Shown: in pieces, positions 50,148 to 59,388 of the stretch
How the letters are laid out: each line of letters opens with the position of its first letter
Position numbering within the stretch: the first letter of the stretch is position 1
From: Scatomorpha sp964367935
GTDB taxonomy: Bacteria > Bacillota > Clostridia > Oscillospirales > Oscillospiraceae
Length of the DNA: 59,388 bases
NCBI GenBank assembly: GCA_964367935.1
Contig: CAYIYZ010000010.1
Location: 1-59,388, forward strand
Direction: 5' to 3'
Notes under the pieces: model-generated
Told to the model about the DNA's origin: nothing
Seen by the model: the letters and a program-made list of their open reading frames with translations, nothing else
The model's database searches: none
Made by a program: the position numbers and the translations under genes

Positions 50148-53100
50148 ATGGAAAAGAACAGAAAAAAGGTTTCACTGAATACTAGGATACTTAGTTTAAT
50201 AATGATAGTATCCTTGTTGATGGTGAACGTGGCAATGATCAGCCCCGCATTTGCAACCGGCGACGGCGAGGGTGCTGTAGAGACACCCGAGGCGGCAGCG
50301 GCAACCGCTTCGCTCATATATGGAGGTGGGACTAACACCACCGCCGATGGATTGGTAACTCTAAGCAAGACGGCTACACAAATCGGAAACACCAACGAGT
50401 TTACAATTACACTTCAGGTAACCGTAAAAGACGGAACGGGCACAGAGGTAACACCTGCAGATGCAGCACATGTTGCACTTGTGATCGACTCCTCGGGAAG
50501 CGTGAGCATCAGTAACGGCAAGCTGACTTCTGCAAGAACAGCAGCCAAGGCATTTATCGACAGCTTCTTGGGCGAAGGAACGAATGAAGGCAACAAAATC
50601 ACAATCGTTGAATACGACGAGACAGCGCATACAGTAAGTGACCTGACAGACAACATAACCACGCTAAAGGCTGCAGTGGACGCAACGAAAGCCGACGGCG
50701 GCACGAACATCCAGTCAGGTATACATGCGGCACAGGCTAAGCTTGCGGCAGGTGCAGTCGAAGGCGTAGCAAACTATATCATAGTGCTCACCGACGGAGA
50801 CCCCACCTACAGCTATGGATTTTTTGGTGAAGGTACAGCAGAGAGATATAAAAAGAACAATAACAACAATAACAACTGGAGGTGGAGGAACGAAACCTTC
50901 ACCGGTATCACCGGCGCAAACTACAACAATCTCTTGGGAGATGGCAATAGTTACACATTCAGCGACAACAACATCGCAACAACTTATACAGATACCGCAG
51001 GAAGCGGAGAAACGTACACAAAATACACCAAATATGACTACGACGAAAGCGGAGCGGTCAACCACGCAGACGGCACCATCTGGGAAGCTAATCAGGCAAA
51101 GGCGGCCGGCACATTTATATACCCCATCTTCCTCGGAAGCAGTGCCAGCAGCAATGCAAACCACACATTGAAGGGCATTTCCTCACTGAAAGATGCAAAC
51201 AACAATTCCTACTATCTCACAGCAAGCAACACAGAGGAACTTACGAAGCTCTATCAAGGCATCAGCGGCGACATTGTAAAGCCCACCAACGCAGGAACAG
51301 TAACAGACCCGATGGGCAAGTTTATAGACCTCAAGGCAAATAGCTTTAGTGTCATGGACGGTGTAACGGTGGCGGATGACGGCGAGTCCTTTACATGGGA
51401 CGTTAAGCAGGCAACGCCTAGCAGTGAAGATACGACAGCAAAAACCAAGACCTACACTCTAAGCTATAATGTCACACTCGACACACAGGCAGAGGACTTT
51501 GTGAATGGTGCAGTGTACAAAACCAATGGCGACACCACCTTCACCTACAGACCTGATGGTGATACTACAGATACAAGTGCAAACTTTGAGAAGATTCCCA
51601 GTGTCAGCGGCACAGCCGGCACAGCAGACTATACAATAGAGTATTACTTCGAGCAGACCGATGGCAGTTTCGAGAAGGATGACGACGAGACCGAGAATAA
51701 GGTCGGCACAATAGGTAGCACTGTAAATGCAGGCGGCAAGACCTTCCTAAACTACAGCTATGATACCAATAATGCAGGCAATGTACAGAGCGGCACAGTC
51801 ACCGAGACTCCTGAGTTGGTTCTCAAGCGTTACTATAAGCTGGATACAGCAACGGTAACGGTTAACCACTACAGAGTCGATGAGACTAAAGGCGATACGA
51901 CAAATACATCTTCCTCATCGCTGATAGTATCTGAATCAGCGAGCGTAAAAATCGGCGACGATTATCTTGCAGATGTATTGACTGCGGAAGAACTGGCAGC
52001 AAAGGGTGCAACAGGCTTCACAGTAATCAGCGGCACTTACGAAGCAATTGACGGCATAGATTACACCAGCAATGACCTAGAAGTTAATGATGTCACATCA
52101 AGTGGCGCAACTATCAATATTTACTACAAGGGCACAGTTGTTGAAGGCAGAACACCTGTTGAGTACAAAGTTGTGCACGAGTACTACGACCAGACTTGGA
52201 AGCTTGTAGACGGCGACTATGTTGTAAGCACGAATGCAACGCCCACATATACTACAGGTGGCGATGTGATCAGTTCTTTCCACGGCATGACCGCTTCCGG
52301 CACAGTTGCTCCTGAAAACGGCTATGTGTTTAGTGCGGACTTGACAAACGGCGCTAACGCTAACATCATGCTTGACAAGAGTGCGCCCAATGCGGATGAC
52401 AATGTCATAATCTTCCGCTACATCAAGCCCAACGGCGCACCGAATGAACCTACAACTACATTTAAGGTGACCAATATCTATCGTGAGAAGGTTGTTGATC
52501 CTAATGCTCCCGACCAGTGGACATATAATGTGATTAACTCCATGACTACGTACTACGTGCCTGCAGACGGTGAAGTTTGGTACGAGGGCGAGAGCATTAA
52601 CATTTTGGATGCAAGTCAAACTGTAAATGGCAAGCTGTTCTCGGGCGAAGCCAATAACACGATAGGCACAGTTGCACTGACAAACGGTGCAAATGAATAT
52701 ACCAACTACTACACCGCTGATGCTCGTGTATCCACAACGGTCACTGTTATCCACAGCTTTGTAGCTTACAAAGAGGTTATCGGTGAAGGTGGTGTCGTGA
52801 GCGTAGTGGAAGACCTCGACGCAAACAACCCCACTACCGTGACAGAAACCCCCGCAGCAAACGTTGGCGAGAACTTCAGCGTCACTCAGTTCAAAGATCA
52901 GAACGGCTATGTTAAGAATGACGCAATGAGCGATACCTACACCAACGTAACAGTTTTGGCAAATGGCGCAACTGTCATCAACATCGTCTATGTAAAAGCC
53001 GCTACACCGGGTGACTTTGGAGACGTGACTGTTGAAAGAACTTATACCATATATGACAGCTACGTTGACGTAAATGGTATTGTACAAACAAACATTGAGC

Positions 53101-55586
53101 GTACCCTACCTTCGATTAACGATGTTACGATTTATGGCGATATCAACGAAGTGGTTAACGTTGCAGGCGGCGAGCCTAACGGTGTAACCACTGAGGGTGA
53201 CGGCTTTGAAATCAACAGCTTCTCGAACACCCTGACACAAAGTGGTAATGACTTTACTTTCAAATTGGAAGCAACAGGTCAAACTGCACAGATTCACTAT
53301 GTAGATTATTACAGCACCCTAGGCACAGCACTACCCGTAACAGTAGTCAGCCACTTCGGCACATATGAGCAAGTTCTTAATGCAGGCCGTTGGGAGTTGT
53401 CCGATACATGGACAGAGGATCTAACGCTGACAACAGCACCTGTAGCACTTGCAGGCACATGGTATCTGAACCAGGCAGTCAGCGTAAACGTGAACGATTT
53501 TGATGCTGAAGGCTACAGCCATGACAGCACAGTTCAGGCAGCAAACTTTGATATTAGCAATCTACGTGTAAGCGAGAGCGGTCTTGAAATTCACCTCTAC
53601 TACTCAAACGAAGAGGCGAAGCCTGCAGTGGCAAGCGTAAACGTAACAGACACATATTTGACCTACAACTATGAAATTGTCAATGGCGTTGCAACATGGG
53701 TTGATCGCACAGAGGACACAAGCAAGGACGTTGCACGCACAAACTTGGGCACATGGTATGTCGGCGAGAAGTTCACGGCAGATGCAGCGGATCTCACAGG
53801 CACAGCTTACACCAATATCACAGGTGTGACACCTGAGAATGCTACAGCGACAACAAGTGTGACTATCGATCCTCTTGCAGCGACAAATGATACCATAGAG
53901 TTTGTATACGAGAGGCGCACAAACACACTCGCAACTGCAACTGTAACGGTTGTTCACCAGTATGCTACCTATAACTGGGCAGGCGAGATGGTTATACTCC
54001 CCGAAAAGACAGTGGCAGAGCTACCGGTTAGCTCCTATGCAGGTGCGCACTTTACCGCAACCCCCAAGGGCACTCCGATAAGCAAAGCGGTATCGGGCGG
54101 AACATGGAAGAGCGAAGAGAATCTGGCAATAGTTCTCGCAGAGGGTGAGAACGTGATTACCCTCATCTATGACGCACGTGAAGCTACACAGCTCACCGTG
54201 ACACATGAGTACTACTACGTGGCTGAAGATGGAAGCGAAGTCATGGAAGGCTCAACTCAGGAAACCATCTCCGGCATTGCGAACAAGGCATGGGTAGGCT
54301 TGGAGTACGTTGCAACAGCAAAGACTGCCTATGACATGAACGGCACACCCAACGATGCAACAGACGATGTGAACTATGTAGCGGCTGCAGGAAATGTCTA
54401 CAGCAAAGTGTTGGTAGCAGATCAGGCAGAAAATACTATCACACTTAAGTACACACGTGACATCACGGAAGTACCCTTTGTTTACGAAGTACAGTATTTC
54501 AGCGTAACAAACGGCAGTGCAGAAGTGTATCTGGGTGAATCAGCAACCGACGCAAACGGAAATGCACTAAAGGCAAACTACGGAATAACACTTGATGCGG
54601 GATACATTTCCACACAGCTCGGCGATAGCTGGTTGGAGGCATACAATCCCTCCACGGGCTTTATGACCTACAGCTCGGGTGTACCGACATATGTAACAGT
54701 TAGCAGCTCTGTGGAAAATAACATCGTTAAGGTTGTTTACACCTATACCAACACAATAGTACCTCCCGTAGGTGACACCTACTATAATCTAACAGTAAAC
54801 TACGTTGACGTTGATGGCGCTGAGCTTGCAGCTTCCGATAGCACGAGACTCATAGAGAACAGCAACTACAGTGCAAATCAGAGAACATTTGACGGTTATA
54901 CTTTCCTTCGTTCGGAAGGCGATGCAACGAGCGGTGTTATGAACGGCGATAAGGAAGTAACTTTCGTCTACTCGGCAGATACGGTAATCGAGGAGTCTGA
55001 TCCTCCCCTGAACCCGACACCGGCAGTGACGGAGACACCTCCTGCAACGACGACACCTCCTGTGACGACAGTGCCTCCTGTGCAGATAACGGACGCACCT
55101 CCTCCCTTGGTGGCGGTACCGTCTGACACACCGGCACCGACGGATCCTGCAGATCCCACAGATCCCGTAGAGATCCCCGAGCCGAGCACACCTCTTGCAG
55201 GTGGCGAAGAGACACCTGAGGTAACAATCACAGAGCCGGAGACACCTCTGGCAGCAGGCAACGGCGCAGCATGGGCACTTGTTAACCTAATCCTAACAGT
55301 GTTCACAGGCATCTTGAGTGTAGTACTTCTCATCGGTTACTTCCGCAACAAGCGTGAAGACGAAGAGTACGAGGACGAGGATGTAAAGCGCAAGGGCGCA
55401 ATGAGACTGTTCAGCATAGCACCTGCAATCGCAGCAATCGTAGTGTTCATCCTCACAGAGGATATGAGCCTACCGATGACGATGGTAGACCAGTGGACGA
55501 TACTGATGGCAATCATAGCTCTTGTACAGTGCGGAGTGACTTATATGTCACGCAAGGTACGTGAAGAAGAGAGCGAGAACGCTTAA
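50148..55586 (+). CDS. Very large secreted surface protein with vWA domain and MucBP-like repeats
   Basis: About 1812 residues. A long signal peptide ends PAFA near residue 36. A von Willebrand A domain follows (~90-370) with an intact MIDAS (ALVIDSSGSVS, GGTNIQSG, VLTDGDPT), interrupted by a seven-asparagine run; then an isopeptide/fimbrial-like segment, and many repeats of ~80-100 residues with TATVTVNHYR or VTVVHSF-like strands, resembling MucBP or bacterial Ig-like folds. A Pro/Thr-rich wall-spanning stretch leads to three C-terminal helices. There is no LPXTG motif. Probably an adhesin; ligand unknown. ATG 50148 is preceded by AAAGGTG; GTG 50139 is an alternative. Confidence 0.85.
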   Translation: MEKNRKKVSLNTRILSLIMIVSLLMVNVAMISPAFATGDGEGAVETPEAAAATASLIYGGGTNTTADGLVTLSKTATQIGNTNEFTITLQVTVKDGTGTEVTPADAAHVALVIDSSGSVSISNGKLTSARTAAKAFIDSFLGEGTNEGNKITIVEYDETAHTVSDLTDNITTLKAAVDATKADGGTNIQSGIHAAQAKLAAGAVEGVANYIIVLTDGDPTYSYGFFGEGTAERYKKNNNNNNNWRWRNETFTGITGANYNNLLGDGNSYTFSDNNIATTYTDTAGSGETYTKYTKYDYDESGAVNHADGTIWEANQAKAAGTFIYPIFLGSSASSNANHTLKGISSLKDANNNSYYLTASNTEELTKLYQGISGDIVKPTNAGTVTDPMGKFIDLKANSFSVMDGVTVADDGESFTWDVKQATPSSEDTTAKTKTYTLSYNVTLDTQAEDFVNGAVYKTNGDTTFTYRPDGDTTDTSANFEKIPSVSGTAGTADYTIEYYFEQTDGSFEKDDDETENKVGTIGSTVNAGGKTFLNYSYDTNNAGNVQSGTVTETPELVLKRYYKLDTATVTVNHYRVDETKGDTTNTSSSSLIVSESASVKIGDDYLADVLTAEELAAKGATGFTVISGTYEAIDGIDYTSNDLEVNDVTSSGATINIYYKGTVVEGRTPVEYKVVHEYYDQTWKLVDGDYVVSTNATPTYTTGGDVISSFHGMTASGTVAPENGYVFSADLTNGANANIMLDKSAPNADDNVIIFRYIKPNGAPNEPTTTFKVTNIYREKVVDPNAPDQWTYNVINSMTTYYVPADGEVWYEGESINILDASQTVNGKLFSGEANNTIGTVALTNGANEYTNYYTADARVSTTVTVIHSFVAYKEVIGEGGVVSVVEDLDANNPTTVTETPAANVGENFSVTQFKDQNGYVKNDAMSDTYTNVTVLANGATVINIVYVKAATPGDFGDVTVERTYTIYDSYVDVNGIVQTNIERTLPSINDVTIYGDINEVVNVAGGEPNGVTTEGDGFEINSFSNTLTQSGNDFTFKLEATGQTAQIHYVDYYSTLGTALPVTVVSHFGTYEQVLNAGRWELSDTWTEDLTLTTAPVALAGTWYLNQAVSVNVNDFDAEGYSHDSTVQAANFDISNLRVSESGLEIHLYYSNEEAKPAVASVNVTDTYLTYNYEIVNGVATWVDRTEDTSKDVARTNLGTWYVGEKFTADAADLTGTAYTNITGVTPENATATTSVTIDPLAATNDTIEFVYERRTNTLATATVTVVHQYATYNWAGEMVILPEKTVAELPVSSYAGAHFTATPKGTPISKAVSGGTWKSEENLAIVLAEGENVITLIYDAREATQLTVTHEYYYVAEDGSEVMEGSTQETISGIANKAWVGLEYVATAKTAYDMNGTPNDATDDVNYVAAAGNVYSKVLVADQAENTITLKYTRDITEVPFVYEVQYFSVTNGSAEVYLGESATDANGNALKANYGITLDAGYISTQLGDSWLEAYNPSTGFMTYSSGVPTYVTVSSSVENNIVKVVYTYTNTIVPPVGDTYYNLTVNYVDVDGAELAASDSTRLIENSNYSANQRTFDGYTFLRSEGDATSGVMNGDKEVTFVYSADTVIEESDPPLNPTPAVTETPPATTTPPVTTVPPVQITDAPPPLVAVPSDTPAPTDPADPTDPVEIPEPSTPLAGGEETPEVTITEPETPLAAGNGAAWALVNLILTVFTGILSVVLLIGYFRNKREDEEYEDEDVKRKGAMRLFSIAPAIAAIVVFILTEDMSLPMTMVDQWTILMAIIALVQCGVTYMSRKVREEESENA
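54759..54942 (+). repeat. Direct repeat shared with surface gene 2 (copy 1)
   Basis: This 184-base stretch encodes the last MucBP-like unit (YYNLTVNYVDVDGAEL ... GYTFLRSEGDATSGVM) and is nearly identical to 59205-59388 at an exact offset of 4446 bases. Confidence 0.85.
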
Positions 55587-55627
55587 GTTAAGTCAAAGAG
55601 CAAAGCTCAGAGCAAAAAAATAATAGG

Positions 55628-55664
55628 AAACACCCCTCAAGTCACGGCTTGAGGGGTGTTTTTT
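55628..55664 (+). terminator. Terminator of surface-protein gene 1
   Basis: AACACCCCTCAAG and CTTGAGGGGTGTT pair around a 6-base loop, followed by T. It separates the two paralogs into two transcripts. Confidence 0.9.
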
Positions 55665-55691
55665 GCCCTTTTAGAATAAAAAACCAGAAAG

Positions 55692-55765
55692 TTTTGTTAC
55701 GATTTCGCAACAAAAGTAATTGGGTGCTACAATGCAACCGCCATGCAACCATTAAGTGTTATAAT
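55692..55765 (+). promoter_or_regulatory. Promoter/operator array of surface-protein gene 2
   Basis: A palindrome TTTTGTTACGA-TT-TCGCAACAAAA (55692-55715), then ATGCAAC (55732-55738), four bases, ATGCAACC (55743-55750), nine bases and TATAAT (55760-55765). Centre-to-repeat and repeat-to-minus-10 distances equal those of gene 1 to the base. Confidence 0.75.
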
Positions 55766-55829
55766 AGGTATACATTAAATGACAATCAAAGCGGATAGTA
55801 AATAAAAGTTAAAAGGAAGGGTGAAAAAC

Positions 55830-58800
55830 ATGAAAAAGGCAAGCAAGAAAGTTGCGCTGAACACAAGGATACTTAGTTTAATAATGATAGTATCTTTGCT
55901 GGTGGTGAACGTAGCGATGATCAGCCCTGCGTTTGCAGATGATCAGGGCACTGAGCCTGTAGAGGAGAGTGGCGGTTTAGGCGTACTCGACTTAGGCGAC
56001 GTAGACACAGGCGAAGGCGAAGGCGAACAAGGCGACGCAACACTCCCGACAGGAGAGGGCGAGGATCCTCTTAGTAACACAGACACTTACATCACATGGA
56101 CAATAAACTACTACAATGAAACATGGGGAAATGTAGCGAAGTCGGAGACAGTGTCAGGACCGTCCGGTACTACATATGAGATATATACTCATTTTGAGGC
56201 CATTGCGAACGGACTACATTACAATGGGCTTGAGCAGTACAACTGGTATGTGGATTCAGATTGGGATAATGACTATATGACAGCCGTTAACAATTGGAGT
56301 GGTATTAGCTTCGGGTCAGAGATAACATTACCTGACACCCAAACGACAATCAGCATTTACCCAAACACGGAAGGAAGTTCAGCAACGTATTTCTATAAAC
56401 TTGTAAAGTTTTTCGATGTAAACAACAATTTAGTAGACTTTGAGTATGTAAAGACTAGTACAGCTGGCGCATATATTGGTAACACCATGACAGCGTTGTC
56501 GGCTGACATGGCAGGATTAGCGGACGATCAAACTTTCTCCGCTTGGGAGTATACATTGCAGACGAATGCAGGATATACTTTCCAGATTGACGCAGGTGTG
56601 GAATTCACATCATTGCAAATCGATCAATTAGAATGGGTGAACAATGTCTATCCTGCATATACAACGAATGGTAACCCAGGTGTTGGTGCAGGTGAAGTTG
56701 CAGGCAACTACACCGTGAACTACATGGACGGCAACTGGTCTACACCGGCTGTGTCTGAAAGCCAAGCCAGCACTACCAATAAAATTGCAGTATGGAATAA
56801 GTTTGAGGCACAAGCCGAATATGGATTCGTGAACGGTGTACAGCACGTAAATTGGGTTTGGGATATTGCGAATGATGGTATTGACATAGCAAACGATGTG
56901 CTCGGCACTGACTATGTGACAATTGCCTTTGGAACAACCTATACTTTCGACGCAAGCAAGATTGTTGACGATACAATCACCCTCCAGCCGAATTTCTACA
57001 CGGGTGAAGGCGCTGAAGGCATGAAGGTTGCAATATTCTACGATGACAACGGAAATATGATTGACTTCATTTACGGTGGCAAGAACGAAATGCTTGTTGC
57101 CGGAAATGTAAACCCGTTTGCATATCTGCCTGTATTGAGCGGCGATGCAGGCGAGTCGTTCGCAGGATTTACATACACGGATAAGTACGGCAATCAATAC
57201 TTCAAGTATGAAGAGCACACGTCAAAATACAATACATGGATTCGTTTTGGCAATATCGACGCATGGAGTGTTGATATGACACCGGTCTATCACTACGATA
57301 TCGTTGTAAAGAAAGACGATGGAAGTTTATTGAACACTGCAGTTGCATCTTACGAAGCTACTTACAGCATTGCAGCAGCTTCGCAACCCGCAACAAACAC
57401 ACTGGGACCTTACGGTCAGATCGGCAATGACCTTGGCAAGTATGTGCTCCCCGAAGCTCATGCTTGGGTAATTGAAGGCACAAATGGTGCTGAAGATATC
57501 ATCATCGGCAACCATGCAGATTTGCAGTCATATAGCTTTACGGCTCCGACGACTGTTGTTGCTAAAGAGCTGGCTAACACGGTTTTCAGCATCACAGATG
57601 GCACAAATGATTACGGAACCGTCAAGGTAATAAACGGAGTTTCAATTGACGTAGCTGGCGTTAAAGCAGCTATGCTGAGAAATGCTCCTAATGCGCTTGA
57701 CAATCACTGGATTAAGAGCTTCAGCATGGAAGAAACAACACTAAACGTAGTGTTGGAAGAGAAAATTGAACTTACACTTTATCTGAGTGGCTCAACTACC
57801 ATCAATAACTCAGGTAGTGTTTCAATGGGATACAGCTTCCTTGATGAGGAAATGAAAGAGCTTTATGCTGACTATGGAATTGGAAATCTAATGGTTAGCG
57901 CAGGGCAGATGTGGTCTGCATACACAGCAGAAACCGTAAATGCTACAGGCTCAAATCGATTTAAGCCCTTCGTTGAAGGCACCTATACCTACGCAGAGAC
58001 GATCACAGCTGAAACAACAGGTCTTGTGTTCTCTCTATACAAGAACGCTACAAGCATCGCTCCCGGAAAAGAGCTCACCATAGCTGAAATGGTTGCACCT
58101 TTCAAGATTTCGGGTCAGGACAGCGGAGCGTCATATAGTTACGATATGACGGATCGTTTTATTCTTACAGCGCAAGTCGGCGATATTGAGGTAATCGACC
58201 CCGATGCAGCTCCCAAGCCTACGGGCGAGATGATCATTCGCTATAGTGATTACAGCAAGGACTATGATGGCAAGGCGGTCAAATTCGGAGCAGACTGGAC
58301 GGATATCCCCGAAGAGTGGACAGCGGGCGATAGTGATACCTCTACAAGAGAAGACGTTTTGAATGCAGAGAACATAATGGACTTCACTATGTCCATAGTG
58401 CTTGACAAACCGGACTCGAACGGAAATACGGAGATAGTCATTTGGAAAAACGGTGAGTTTGTAGCAAATGATTACTTTAGAACCACCTATAACACTGACG
58501 GCATTTGGACAACGACCAGCCCTTCCATGTATTTCCAGCCTTCGCCGAATGGTACATTTGTTCCCGGTACTGATGGAATATTGGTGGATGTTTATAACAA
58601 CGCGCTAGAATTGGATATGGGTAGCGGTACTACACTGGGCAGCTATCTATTCACCTATAAGAATGTGGTCGACACAACAGGCGACTATCAGAATGCCGGT
58701 GACATCTACTGGAGCATCAATGGTATGTCAAATCTACTTGCATTGGCAGGAACAACTACTCCTAACGTAACAGTTTATGAGAATGGAAACCTGGTTTCCG

Positions 58801-59388
58801 CACAATTTGGAACAACCTCATCTAACCTCACGGGCTGGGAAGGCAAGATAGTTAGTACTTACCTCATAGCCGACAGCGGCGATGACGCAGGTGTAATAAA
58901 CGTTGACATTGCACCTATCCCTGTAGAAGTAGAAATCAACGACGACTCCAAAACTTGGGGCACAGCTGATACTCAGGGCTACGAAGGATTTAATGTAATC
59001 GGCGGCGTGCTTGCCGGCGAAGATGCACAGGTGAATATTGACATCTTCCGTATACACAGCACAGATATCACGCAGATACCCGAAGAAGAAGTGGGCGATT
59101 ACCTAGAAGTTTTGGTAGCGGGCGAGATGACTACAGTCGGCAACAGCAACTACTACCTTGGCAATGTAATACCCGGCGACTTTGAAATCACACAGCAGAC
59201 GGTAGTACCTCCCGTAGGCGACACCTACTATAATCTAACAGTAAACTACGTTGACACAGACGGCGCAGCGTTGGCAGCATCCGATAGCACGAGACTTATA
59301 GAGGACAGCAACTACAGTGCTGATCAGAGAACGTTTGACGGTTATACTTTCCTTCGTTCGGAAGGCGATGCAACGAGCGGTGTTATGA
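55830..59388 (+). CDS. Very large secreted surface protein, paralog of gene 1 (3' end outside window)
   Basis: The frame is open from ATG 55830 through the right edge (1186 codons, no stop by my reading). The signal peptide is almost the same as in gene 1 (VALNTRILSLIMIVSLL, then PAFA), followed by a Gly/Glu-rich acidic linker, and then a different repeat body: aromatic-rich units (NYYNETWGNV, NYMDGNWSTP), an MBG-like YSDYSKDYDGKAVKF segment, and at the edge the MucBP-like unit shared with gene 1. No vWA domain is seen. AAGGGTG lies six bases before the ATG. The missing C terminus probably resembles gene 1. Likely an adhesin; function unproven. Confidence 0.85.
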   Translation, partial: MKKASKKVALNTRILSLIMIVSLLVVNVAMISPAFADDQGTEPVEESGGLGVLDLGDVDTGEGEGEQGDATLPTGEGEDPLSNTDTYITWTINYYNETWGNVAKSETVSGPSGTTYEIYTHFEAIANGLHYNGLEQYNWYVDSDWDNDYMTAVNNWSGISFGSEITLPDTQTTISIYPNTEGSSATYFYKLVKFFDVNNNLVDFEYVKTSTAGAYIGNTMTALSADMAGLADDQTFSAWEYTLQTNAGYTFQIDAGVEFTSLQIDQLEWVNNVYPAYTTNGNPGVGAGEVAGNYTVNYMDGNWSTPAVSESQASTTNKIAVWNKFEAQAEYGFVNGVQHVNWVWDIANDGIDIANDVLGTDYVTIAFGTTYTFDASKIVDDTITLQPNFYTGEGAEGMKVAIFYDDNGNMIDFIYGGKNEMLVAGNVNPFAYLPVLSGDAGESFAGFTYTDKYGNQYFKYEEHTSKYNTWIRFGNIDAWSVDMTPVYHYDIVVKKDDGSLLNTAVASYEATYSIAAASQPATNTLGPYGQIGNDLGKYVLPEAHAWVIEGTNGAEDIIIGNHADLQSYSFTAPTTVVAKELANTVFSITDGTNDYGTVKVINGVSIDVAGVKAAMLRNAPNALDNHWIKSFSMEETTLNVVLEEKIELTLYLSGSTTINNSGSVSMGYSFLDEEMKELYADYGIGNLMVSAGQMWSAYTAETVNATGSNRFKPFVEGTYTYAETITAETTGLVFSLYKNATSIAPGKELTIAEMVAPFKISGQDSGASYSYDMTDRFILTAQVGDIEVIDPDAAPKPTGEMIIRYSDYSKDYDGKAVKFGADWTDIPEEWTAGDSDTSTREDVLNAENIMDFTMSIVLDKPDSNGNTEIVIWKNGEFVANDYFRTTYNTDGIWTTTSPSMYFQPSPNGTFVPGTDGILVDVYNNALELDMGSGTTLGSYLFTYKNVVDTTGDYQNAGDIYWSINGMSNLLALAGTTTPNVTVYENGNLVSAQFGTTSSNLTGWEGKIVSTYLIADSGDDAGVINVDIAPIPVEVEINDDSKTWGTADTQGYEGFNVIGGVLAGEDAQVNIDIFRIHSTDITQIPEEEVGDYLEVLVAGEMTTVGNSNYYLGNVIPGDFEITQQTVVPPVGDTYYNLTVNYVDTDGAALAASDSTRLIEDSNYSADQRTFDGYTFLRSEGDATSGVM
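59205..59388 (+). repeat. Direct repeat shared with surface gene 1 (copy 2)
   Basis: Nearly identical to 54759-54942 over the full 184 bases to the window edge; the identity probably continues beyond it. Confidence 0.85.

Noticed and set aside
52098..53087. Long minus-strand open frame (329 codons) inside surface gene 1
   Set aside because: It lies wholly antisense to a strong coding frame with signal peptide and domains; cysteine-rich composition and lack of a ribosome binding site mark it as a shadow of repeat codons.
55200..55270. TPLAGG / TPLAAG as sortase signals
   Set aside because: They lack the L-P-x-T-G pattern and the tail has three helices, not one helix plus basic tail.
56628..57218. 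Minus-strand open frame inside surface gene 2
   Set aside because: Antisense to the open surface-protein frame, cysteine-rich, no promoter or ribosome binding site.
1..59388. CRISPR array
   Set aside because: No regularly spaced short direct repeats with unique spacers were seen.

Overview
The window reads as a chromosomal segment of a strictly anaerobic Gram-positive bacterium of the Firmicutes/Clostridia type. This rests on a Cys T-box leader, class III (anaerobic) ribonucleotide reductase, a flavoprotein-rubredoxin fusion, a membrane pyrophosphatase, a CoA-transferase of the butyryl/4-hydroxybutyryl type, YqhQ-, YceD- and YnzC-like proteins, dense AGGAGG-type ribosome binding sites and no outer-membrane genes. 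No 16S gene is present, so genus cannot be named. Base composition is moderate, with a striking preference for the ATA isoleucine codon in the housekeeping genes; the first ~490 bases are clearly AT-richer.

Layout. 1-0.5 kb: the 3' end of a large serine recombinase, probably the edge of an integrated element, abutting the terminator of tRNA-Leu(CAA). 0.7-2.1 kb (minus): flavin reductase-rubredoxin and a phosphopantetheinyl transferase. 2.2-9.3 kb (plus): two-component pair, yqhQ-like, prmC, recA, recX, rimO, pgsA, tightly packed. 9.3-14.3 kb (plus): promoter, Cys T-box, cysE, cysS, then a metallo-beta-lactamase-fold protein overlapping a CHASE2 class III nucleotide cyclase. 14.4-19.7 kb (minus): YnzC-like, UPF0210 and ACT-domain pair, and two MATE exporters flanking a YfbR-type nucleotidase. 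19.8-30 kb (plus): typA, a two-gene DUF2089 module with a palindromic operator, nrdG-nrdD under a NrdR-like box, a GNAT enzyme, a RibD/DHFR-like protein, a CoA-transferase and an HPP membrane protein. 30-33.4 kb (minus): aldo/keto reductase-ferredoxin and an ABC-2 exporter operon. 33.6-34.8 kb: pepT. 34.9-43.7 kb (minus): membrane pyrophosphatase, AI-2E-type permease, potABCD and an RluA-family pseudouridine synthase. 43.8-49.9 kb (plus): DUF5693 protein, YceD, rpmF, a repeat-rich gap, a DUF512 radical-SAM-like protein, der and plsY. 50-59.4 kb (plus): two very large paralogous secreted surface proteins, the second running off the window.

The most unusual structures are: (1) the two surface-protein genes share a whole promoter architecture (palindrome, tandem ATGCAAC repeats and -10 at identical spacings) although most of the proteins differ; (2) the self-contained DUF2089 two-gene unit with a 12-bp inverted repeat across its -35; (3) the metallo-hydrolase/CHASE2-cyclase pair; (4) nrdD carrying a C-terminal glutaredoxin-like domain under a NrdR-like box, with a possible 19-codon leader ORF; and (5) a family of dispersed G-rich hairpin repeats in three intergenic gaps. 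All calls come from reading the sequence; no database search was run.
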